Assembly: GCA_013791675.1 (NCBI GenBank)
Contig: VMTI01000033.1
Span: forward strand, 1 to 10,334
Direction of reading: 5' to 3'
Source of the DNA: a bacterium
GTDB lineage: Bacteria > CG03
DNA: 10,334 nucleotides
The position numbers and the translations under genes are program-made. Below, piece by piece: positions 6,198-10,334 of the stretch. The notes under the pieces are model-generated. The model did no database searches, had not been told where the DNA came from, and saw only the letters and a program-made list of their open reading frames with translations. How positions within the stretch are numbered: position 1 is the stretch's first letter; every line of letters begins with the position of its first letter.

Positions 6198-7400
6198 TCA
6201 ATCCTCCCAGTTTTTAATCAGATAACTTTTGTTTTTCTCAAAGATTTCGGCCTGACGCTTCACCGCCTCGTCAACGTTGAGCTCTTCGCATTCCTTTAAA
6301 AAAGAATCAAGCCGAGCATAGTAAAAAGGCGTTATTAACCCGACGAGTTTGAAACGGTCTTTTTTCCAACGATGATAAACACAGGCGAAATCATAGACAA
6401 TTCTCGTCCATAAAGTGGCGGAAAACACTCTTGCGGCTGTGGCCTTTTTAAGCGCCGAGAAAGTGTCTTTTTTTAAAATATCTTTCCATATTTTCATAAG
6501 GTTAACCGACGAAGTCATATATATTTCAAAATAATCGTCTTTACTTATGGCAAGTTTCGGGGGCTTCACATCATATGGCTCGTTGACAAAAGGCACCTCG
6601 CGGGACTCCTTAATCATTTCCCATTTGTGGCAATACCTTTCCATCAGCTTAAAACTCGTGCTGAGCACCTGGCGGAACATGGGCCCCAGCTGGTCAGGGC
6701 GACGGCTGTCATGATCCTTGACGCCGAGAAAGCACTGCCCCGTGCGGAAAGATTCGTTGGCGGCTATTGTCGTCATCCATATATCTATGCCGAACCTGGA
6801 CACATTATTGTCCCAGTAAGCCCAGTCCAGAAAATATTTCACAAGAGGCGATCTCATGCCGAAATCCCCGCCTATGGGCTGCCTGAGGCGCTGACCGTAA
6901 AGAGCTCTCGTCAAAGGATAAGTTATCAGGTTTGTTATCGTGCCGTCTTTGTAATCCCTGACGTAGTAAGGCGTGATAAAATCAAATTTACCATCCAGCA
7001 GAGGCCTGCCGAGATCCCTTATCCATTCTGGATTTATGCTTTTCAAATCCGCGTCAAAAAGGAGCAGTACCTTGGATTTTAGAATCCGCGCGGCTTCCAT
7101 TATCGCCCTTAAAGCCATCCCCTTTCCCGCAAAGCCCCTGTATGTCGTGCACACTTTTTCGGATGATTTGCTCTTGAATTTATCAAAAGCTATATCCAAC
7201 GTGCTATCCGTAGAATTACCGTCCGACACCATTATAACTGATTTTGAATCCGGAAAATATTTAGACAGGCCTTTATCAACGGTTTTGAGGACGCCAAGAA
7301 TTGTCTTTTCATTATTGAAGGACGGCACGCCGACAAGTATGTCAACGCCCTTCATAGTGTGAAGCTGCCGGTGGATATTTGAAGCGAGGCTGGATTTCAT
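6198..7400 (-). CDS. Retaining GT-A glycosyltransferase, mannosylglycerate/glucosylglycerate synthase-like
   Basis: A cytoplasmic nucleotide-sugar transferase of 400 residues with a GT-A fold. Visible marks: GVPSFNNEKTI (24-34), SDGNSTDST (59-67), AGKGMA (91-96), the metal-binding DAD (116-118) in FDADLKSINPEWI, QPIGGDFGMR (174-183), GIDIWM (204-209) and KDHD (228-231). The order and spacing of DAD, QPxGG, GID and a late His match what I recall of mannosylglycerate synthase (GT78) and glucosyl-3-phosphoglycerate synthase (GT81), rather than inverting GT2 enzymes. The product may therefore be a glycosylglycerate-type solute or a related sugar; donor and acceptor cannot be read from sequence. 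The C-terminal 170 residues are mostly helical and charged. ATG 7400 follows AAGGAG by five bases and overlaps the argF stop as ATGA, so it is translationally coupled to argF. Confidence 0.85.
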   Translation of the reverse strand: MKSSLASNIHRQLHTMKGVDILVGVPSFNNEKTILGVLKTVDKGLSKYFPDSKSVIMVSDGNSTDSTLDIAFDKFKSKSSEKVCTTYRGFAGKGMALRAIMEAARILKSKVLLLFDADLKSINPEWIRDLGRPLLDGKFDFITPYYVRDYKDGTITNLITYPLTRALYGQRLRQPIGGDFGMRSPLVKYFLDWAYWDNNVSRFGIDIWMTTIAANESFRTGQCFLGVKDHDSRRPDQLGPMFRQVLSTSFKLMERYCHKWEMIKESREVPFVNEPYDVKPPKLAISKDDYFEIYMTSSVNLMKIWKDILKKDTFSALKKATAARVFSATLWTRIVYDFACVYHRWKKDRFKLVGLITPFYYARLDSFLKECEELNVDEAVKRQAEIFEKNKSYLIKNWED

Positions 7401-8416
7401 TTAATCTCCTTTTTTGAGTTAATTCCCCTTTTGGTAAAAGGGGTGGCAGGCCGAAGGTCTGACGGGGTATTGATGTTAATCCCCTTCAAAAGAAAATGGA
7501 GAATCGCCTTCTGTATATGCATCCTGTTATGAGCCTGCGCAAACACTATTGAATTATCAGAATCCATCACCTCGTCGGTAATCTCCTGGCCCCTGCGCGC
7601 CGGCAGGCAGTGCATCACGGAAACATTTTTCGCGGCCGTATCCAGAAGCTGTCTGTTCACCTGATATCTGCCGAAAAGTTTCTTTCTTTCATCTTCCTCG
7701 GCCTCGTCGCCCATGCTGGACCACACGTCGGTGTAAATAAATTCCGCGTCTTTTATATAATCGGGCGACATTTCGCTGGACGAGTAAATATTTGGATTAA
7801 GTTTTCGCACATCCTCAAACTCAGCCTTCTTAAACATAAATTTATCCGGGCAGATAATGCCGAATCTGTATTTAAGTATTCCCGATAATTTGAGAATTGA
7901 CCTGCTGACATTATTTGAATCACCCACAAAAACCAATTTCACTTTCTCAAAATCAAAATCCATGACGCTATTTTCGTCCAAACCTTTTTTTTCGCACACT
8001 GTAAAAAGGTCACCCAGCGCCTGGCACGGATGAAAAGATTTTGAAAGCCCGTTTATCACCGGCACCGTTCCGAATTTCGCCAGTCCCTGCACATCTGAAT
8101 CGCTCGTCGAACGTATCATTATCGCGTCCACATAACCGGAAAGAGTCCTTGCCGTGTCACCTATCGTCTCGCCGCGCGAAAGCTGCAGCTCGTTTCCGGA
8201 AAGATTTATAGCCCTTCCGCCAAGCTGATACATTCCCGCCTCAAACGAAACCCGCGTTCTCGTTGAAGGTTTCTGAAATATCATAGCCAGAATTTTTCCA
8301 TTCAGCGATTTTGAATATTCAGCCTGATTGTTCTTTATTTTGAAAGCCAGCGAAAACAGATTTCTCACCTCCGATTCGCTTAAATCCGTCACCTCAATAA
8401 TATCTCTCTTTTTCAT
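7397..8416 (-). CDS. argF: Ornithine carbamoyltransferase (ArgF) with repeat-encoded C-terminal tail
   Basis: It makes citrulline from ornithine and carbamoyl phosphate, the sixth step of arginine synthesis, as a cytoplasmic trimer. Carbamoyl-phosphate site STRTR is at 51-55 and HPCQ at 129-132; the ornithine side has NN at 168-169 and DVWSSMG (230-236); the catalytic cysteine lies in MHCLPA (268-273). These separate it from aspartate carbamoyltransferase. The family normally ends soon after the NRxHxQKAIL helix (297-305). Here residues from about 313 to 339 form an extra 27-residue tail rich in Pro, Thr and Lys, encoded by the repeat at 7418-7486, so it is probably disordered and not native. 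The stop overlaps the glycosyltransferase ATG. ATG 8416 has only a weak AAGAGA upstream. The 42-base gap from the cyclase gene allows co-transcription. No other arg gene is in view. Confidence 0.95.
   Translation of the reverse strand: MKKRDIIEVTDLSESEVRNLFSLAFKIKNNQAEYSKSLNGKILAMIFQKPSTRTRVSFEAGMYQLGGRAINLSGNELQLSRGETIGDTARTLSGYVDAIMIRSTSDSDVQGLAKFGTVPVINGLSKSFHPCQALGDLFTVCEKKGLDENSVMDFDFEKVKLVFVGDSNNVSRSILKLSGILKYRFGIICPDKFMFKKAEFEDVRKLNPNIYSSSEMSPDYIKDAEFIYTDVWSSMGDEAEEDERKKLFGRYQVNRQLLDTAAKNVSVMHCLPARRGQEITDEVMDSDNSIVFAQAHNRMHIQKAILHFLLKGININTPSDLRPATPFTKRGINSKKEIK
7418..7486. repeat. Palindromic repeat at the 3' end of argF
   Basis: The stretch holds an 8-bp hairpin CCCCTTTT-GGT-AAAAGGGG (7425-7443), a second hairpin CAGGCC-GAA-GGTCTG with one G-T pair (7447-7461), and the near-direct repeats GTTAATTCCCCTT (7418-7430) and GTTAATCCCCTT (7475-7486) at its two ends. 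I recognise CCCCTTTT..AAAAGGGGTGGCAG..GACGGGG as a dispersed repeat type in bacterial genomes. It is read through in frame and forms the last part of ArgF. It differs in sequence from the repeat at 3273-3343. Confidence 0.75.
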
Positions 8417-8458
8417 TTTCTCTTAAACCCCTTCTGTTTTACTATAACCGACTTCTAT

Positions 8459-9226
8459 TTATTCTTCCTCAAACGCCACTATGCGGCAGATGCACGATTC
8501 TCCGCCCTGAAATCTCCAGGGAAAACAACCTATTGTCGTGCGCTTGTTAAGAAGCTTGTCAACTTCTCCTCCTATATTCTCGGCGTGAATAATCTCCTGC
8601 GGGAAAAGCCTCACGTGCATGAGCTGATAATGGTCTTCCGGGAACATCTTGTCCAGATGTTTGCCGTATTTCTTTTTAAGATACGTGTCGCATTTAACTG
8701 CTTCCTTCGGCATCCAGTCTTTTATTTTTGTGTTCATGGGATGATCCGCCGAACCGCAGTCAACGCCCAGCCAGTGCAGTTTCTTTTTTTCGCACCATTC
8801 GGCGAACTCCATCATCGGTCCGGGGTGCCTGACCATGTACCGCACCTCGTCGGCTTCCGGCTGGTCCCACGCGTATTTGTGATAGCCGGTGTTGATTATT
8901 ACTATGTCGCCTTCTTTCACCTCCACCCTGTCCTCTATGTCTTTTGAGGTGTAAATCCCGTAATCCTCCGCGATATCCGAAAGGTCAACGATAACGCCCG
9001 GGCCGTAAAGAAAATTGTTCAAAGGCAAAGACGCGATATCTCTTCCGTGCGTGCAGAAATGCAAAGGCCCGTCTAAATGCGTGCCGACATGATTGGAATG
9101 CGTCAGCAGCTGCCCGTTGGCGCCGTTGGGCGCGAGCCTTTTGAAAAATTTAATCTGCAAAGGCTCGTATGTCGGCCACGCCGGCGTCAGATGACTGATG
9201 GGCTGCGATAAATCATAAAGTTTCAT
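8459..9226 (-). CDS. Cyclase-family metal-dependent hydrolase (kynurenine formamidase/isatin hydrolase-like)
   Basis: A 255-residue member of the cyclase/formamidase family (PF04199), whose members use Mn or Zn to hydrolyse amides, lactams or similar bonds. The metal motif is intact: HVGTHLDGPLHF at 46-57 gives H46, H50, D52 and H56, with H60 nearby. HPGP (134-137), VDCGSADHP (155-163), HAENIGG with E216, and GGESCICR (241-248) complete the fold. The length and the loop before HAENIGG look closer to isatin-hydrolase-type members than to the roughly 210-residue KynB. The substrate cannot be read, and no tryptophan-degradation gene is near. ATG 9226 is chosen because GGAGG (9238-9234) lies seven bases upstream and MKLYDLSQPI is the normal family start. 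The frame stays open to 9379, but those extra codons cross a repeat. No signal peptide is seen. It may be co-transcribed with argF, 42 bases downstream. Confidence 0.9.
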   Translation of the reverse strand: MKLYDLSQPISHLTPAWPTYEPLQIKFFKRLAPNGANGQLLTHSNHVGTHLDGPLHFCTHGRDIASLPLNNFLYGPGVIVDLSDIAEDYGIYTSKDIEDRVEVKEGDIVIINTGYHKYAWDQPEADEVRYMVRHPGPMMEFAEWCEKKKLHWLGVDCGSADHPMNTKIKDWMPKEAVKCDTYLKKKYGKHLDKMFPEDHYQLMHVRLFPQEIIHAENIGGEVDKLLNKRTTIGCFPWRFQGGESCICRIVAFEEE

Positions 9227-9242
9227 AATATTTCCTCCAAGC

Positions 9243-9263
9243 GGGACAGAGCCGATCCGTCCC
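9243..9263. repeat. GGGAC...GTCCC palindrome upstream of the cyclase gene
   Basis: GGGACAGAG and ATCCGTCCC frame a hairpin of five, then three, paired bases around one mismatch. It lies in the leader of the cyclase mRNA, five bases before the GGAGG site. The minus strand begins GGGGACGGATCGGCTCTGTC, a repeat type I associate with REP-like elements in uncultivated bacteria. It may also act as a leader hairpin. Confidence 0.5.
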
Positions 9264-9291
9264 CTTATTTTGCCTAAACCACATTTTTGGA

Positions 9292-9321
9292 ATTGTATCA
9301 TATCCGCGCTGTTTTTACGAA
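9292..9321 (-). promoter_or_regulatory. Possible weak promoter for the cyclase-argF-... transcript
   Basis: On the minus strand TTCGTA (9321-9316) and TACAAT (9297-9292) are 18 bases apart. The -10 is one base off consensus, but the -35 matches only three of six. The start would fall near 9285, giving a leader of about 59 bases that includes the 9243-9263 hairpin. Confidence 0.3.
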
Positions 9322-9430
9322 TGCCCGCATTAGATAATATGGGAATTAGGAAGGGACATTGTGACCCCCCAAAGGGCATATATAGGTTTGTTAGATACTA
9401 ATAAAATGTCACCGAAATGTCTTTTTTGCT

Positions 9431-9456
9431 GTCATTTCGAGCGAAGCGAGAAATCT
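9431..9456 (+). repeat. Short dispersed repeat, copy 2 (GCGAAGCGAG type)
   Basis: These 26 bases match the copy at 1135-1160 (opposite strand) at 21 of 26 positions. The core ATTTCGAGC-GAA-GCGAGAAAT folds as an imperfect hairpin with two mismatches. In the frame that crosses it the repeat reads HFERSEKS, a peptide often produced by spurious reading of this element, which argues against a gene here. Confidence 0.7.
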
Positions 9457-9492
9457 AAACCTCTTAAGAAAAAATATCATCCTGCATTTTGT

Positions 9493-9548
9493 AAAAGAAT
9501 GGGGACTAAAAGAATGGGTAAAAGAATGGGGACGGTTCCAATTCTTTT
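9493..9548 (+). repeat. AAAAGAATGGG tandem repeat with terminal inverted copy
   Basis: AAAAGAATGGGGACT (9493-9507), AAAAGAATGGGT (9508-9519) and AAAAGAATGGGGAC (9520-9533) are in tandem. ATTCTTTT at 9541-9548 is the exact inverse of AAAAGAAT, so the last unit can form an 8-bp hairpin with it. The GGGGACGG core resembles the minus strand of the palindrome at 9243-9263, which suggests one repeat family with partial duplications. Confidence 0.65.
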
Positions 9549-9619
9549 CTAATTTTCGCGAATGGCTAAAAACCATTTTTCTCATTTATTATATCTCCCC
9601 AGAAGTACCTAATAAACAA

Positions 9620-9850
9620 TTAAAGTTTTTTCAAACTATCAAGATATTCTTCTCTGTTGATTTTTAATGTCCTCAATAAACCGAGTATTATGAAGACCGG
9701 CAAAGATTTCTCCGCCGGTACAACTATGGGCCTTTTTAAATCACTTCTCTGATAGATTAAGTGATCTCCCTTCTGTCTTTTGAACTCACATCCGATATAG
9801 AATAAAAACTTCTCAAATTTCTTATAGTGTATCGGCGTTATACGCGGCAC
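9620..9850 (-). CDS. hicA: HicA-family mRNA interferase toxin
   Basis: HicA toxins are small double-stranded-RNA-binding-like ribonucleases that cut mRNA until bound by HicB. This 76-residue protein has the family pattern: GCEFKRQKGDHLIYQR with the catalytic His30, then PIVVP and PVFIILGLLRTLKINREEYL. It starts MPRITPI, typical of a HicA subgroup. The start is GTG 9850, with no clear ribosome site; it overlaps the 3' end of hicB by 13 bases, so translation probably depends on hicB being read first. The length is normal and nothing looks broken. Downstream is repeat-rich DNA without a clear terminator for this strand. Confidence 0.9.
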   Translation of the reverse strand: MPRITPIHYKKFEKFLFYIGCEFKRQKGDHLIYQRSDLKRPIVVPAEKSLPVFIILGLLRTLKINREEYLDSLKKL

Positions 9851-10131
9851 GGAATTTTAAAAGTTTCATCCGTCTGCGCAATAAAGAAAGGCGGAATCCA
9901 TCTCGCTCTTGGTTTGCTAACTTTTCTCCAGCCGCATTCCAACAAGACATCCTCAAGCGTACCTTTTTCTCTCAATTCCTCAAAAAATATTCCAACCAAT
10001 TCTTCAAATCTTTTTTTAGTTTTATCAAAAGTTTTACCGCAAGTGGAAATATCTAGCGCCGGTGAATACGCAACAAATTTGTTGCCTTCCTTTAAAAAAA
10101 GTACTGAAAGTTTTATTTCCTGCAATTTCAT
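9838..10131 (-). CDS. hicB: HicB-family antitoxin
   Basis: The 97-residue protein has the HicB partial RNase H-like fold: LSVLFLKEGNKFVAYSPALDISTCGKTFDKTKKRFEEL in two pieces (residues 8-26 and 27-45), then a helix FFEELREKGTLEDVLLECGW. It should bind and neutralise HicA. No helix-turn-helix or ribbon-helix-helix follows; the C-terminal 25 residues are short and Pro/Arg-rich, so it may lack its own DNA-binding domain, unlike longer HicB proteins. ATG 10131 has GGGAGG six bases upstream. The gene order is hicB then hicA, the reverse of the classical hicAB order, which lets the antitoxin be made first. A strong promoter precedes it at 10219-10191. Confidence 0.88.
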   Translation of the reverse strand: MKLQEIKLSVLFLKEGNKFVAYSPALDISTCGKTFDKTKKRFEELVGIFFEELREKGTLEDVLLECGWRKVSKPRARWIPPFFIAQTDETFKIPCRV

Positions 10132-10190
10132 GCATTACCTCCCGCATAAATACAACCGTAAAAAAAGTGGCACCTTAACTTCTCACTATG

Positions 10191-10219
10191 ATTATAATGA
10201 TTTTGTAAGAAAATAACAA
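10191..10219 (-). promoter_or_regulatory. Sigma-70-type promoter of hicBA
   Basis: On the minus strand TTGTTA (10219-10214) and a perfect TATAAT (10196-10191) are 17 bases apart. The transcript would begin near 10184, about 53 bases before the hicB ATG. On the plus strand ATGATT occurs twice nine bases apart across the -10 box, a possible operator. The insertion sequence end at 10226 lies only six bases upstream of the -35. Confidence 0.75.
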
Positions 10220-10271
10220 GACAAATGTGGGCGCAAAATGATAATTTCCTATTTGAGCAAAATGAAAACTT

Positions 10272-10302
10272 CCCCTTTTGCAATAATAAAAAGCAAAAGG
10301 GG
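10272..10302 (+). promoter_or_regulatory. Hairpin covering the transposase ribosome-binding site
   Basis: CCCCTTTTGC (10272-10281) and GCAAAAGGGG (10293-10302) are a perfect 10-bp inverted repeat with an 11-base loop. The 3' arm contains the AGGGG part of the ribosome-binding site for the ATG at 10309. The site would be hidden in RNA entering from outside the element, a known way for insertion sequences to limit transposase made from read-through transcripts. Confidence 0.6.
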
Positions 10303-10308
10303 GCAGTC

Positions 10309-10334
10309 ATGGAAAAGGAGTTTATCAAAATGAG
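10309..10334 (+). CDS. Start of a transposase gene, probably IstA-like (runs off window)
   Basis: Only eight codons are visible, reading MEKEFIKM before the window ends. The ATG is five bases after AGGGGG. Position behind the terminal repeats and on the only plus-strand unit in the window suggests a transposase, and an IstA-type N-terminus would fit. Eight residues cannot prove the family. Confidence 0.45.

Larger units (their letters stand above)
9227..9619. other. Gene-free repeat-rich region between the cyclase gene and hicA
   Basis: I find no believable gene in these 393 bases. They hold a palindrome (9243-9263), a possible promoter (9321-9292), an imperfect dyad GGGACATTGTGACCC (9353-9367), a hairpin TTTGTTAG-ATA-CTAATAAA (9387-9405), the dispersed repeat at 9431-9456, the AAAAGAATGGGGAC tandem repeat (9493-9548), and a weak hairpin AATGG-N7-CCATT followed by three T (9561-9580). 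The pattern suggests decayed copies of mobile repeats and separates the hicBA module from the core genes. Confidence 0.6.
10226..10334 (+). mobile_element. Left end of an IS21-like insertion sequence (continues beyond window)
   Basis: The end appears to start TGTGGGCGCAAAATGATAAT. Two 17-base copies of GCAAAATGAwAAyTTCC lie at 10233-10249 and 10257-10273, 24 bases apart and differing at two positions. Tandem transposase-binding repeats behind a TG terminus are typical of IS21 ends. A plus-strand reading frame with a good ribosome site begins at 10309. The boundary is inferred; the matching right end and target duplication lie outside. Confidence 0.6.

Noticed and set aside
9227..9379. A longer N-terminus for the cyclase gene starting at 9379
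   Set aside because: The extra 51 residues cross a palindromic repeat, while ATG 9226 has a strong GGAGG site and matches the normal family start.
9361..9552. A plus-strand open frame of 63 codons with a cysteine-rich stretch and RMGTKRMGKRMG repeats
   Set aside because: It is made of the dispersed repeat (HFERSEKS) and the AAAAGAATGGGG tandem units, has no convincing ribosome site and resembles no protein.
9561..9580. Hairpin AATGG-N7-CCATT followed by TTT as an intrinsic terminator
   Set aside because: The stem is only five AT-leaning pairs, the T run is short, and it faces the plus strand where no gene ends.
10128..10328. A minus-strand open frame of 66 codons upstream of hicB
   Set aside because: It runs across the insertion sequence end and the hicBA promoter, ends just past the hicB start codon, and its Cys/Phe-rich sequence looks like translated non-coding DNA.
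1..10334. CRISPR array, tRNA or rRNA genes
   Set aside because: No regularly spaced direct repeats with spacers and no cloverleaf or ribosomal RNA sequence could be seen on either strand.

Overview
The window is a bacterial chromosomal segment in which almost every gene lies on the minus strand, so transcription runs from high to low coordinates. Nothing in it names the organism. The gene set (MurB, an RnfC subunit, ornithine carbamoyltransferase, an HD-GYP protein) and the many short palindromic repeats that intrude into gene ends resemble genomes of uncultivated Gram-negative-type lineages such as Omnitrophota or Elusimicrobiota. That assignment is inference and weak.

Reading in the direction of transcription, the right end (about 9620-10334) is accessory DNA. 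A plus-strand insertion sequence of IS21-like layout begins near 10226 and runs off the window. Just left of it is a hicB-hicA toxin-antitoxin pair with a clear sigma-70-type promoter. Next come about 390 bases without a gene (9227-9619), filled with short palindromic and tandem repeats. The core block follows: a cyclase-family metal hydrolase (9226-8459), argF (8416-7397), a mannosylglycerate-synthase-like retaining glycosyltransferase (7400-6198), a GAF-GAF-HD-GYP protein (6192-4621), rnfC (4618-3320) and murB (3330 or 3270 down to 2455). From argF to murB the genes are 2 to 5 bases apart or overlap, so they are probably one transcript, although their functions (arginine synthesis, sugar transfer, c-di-GMP signalling, electron transport, cell wall) do not form one pathway.

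The left end is a second accessory block with a much lower GC content in its first two genes. It starts at its own promoter (2409-2381) and encodes a small protein and a 287-residue protein that I do not recognise, with stop and start overlapping. After a 220-base gap comes the N-terminal third of a single-chain type IIG restriction-modification enzyme that continues beyond base 1.

The most striking feature is how repeats have been absorbed into coding sequence. A 27-bp perfect inverted repeat (3273-3343) supplies the last residues and stop of rnfC and also the first 20 residues of murB, with the two genes overlapping inside it. A different repeat (7418-7486) encodes a 27-residue tail on ArgF. 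The best candidates for something undescribed are the unrecognised two-gene cassette in front of the restriction enzyme and the repeat-built gene ends.
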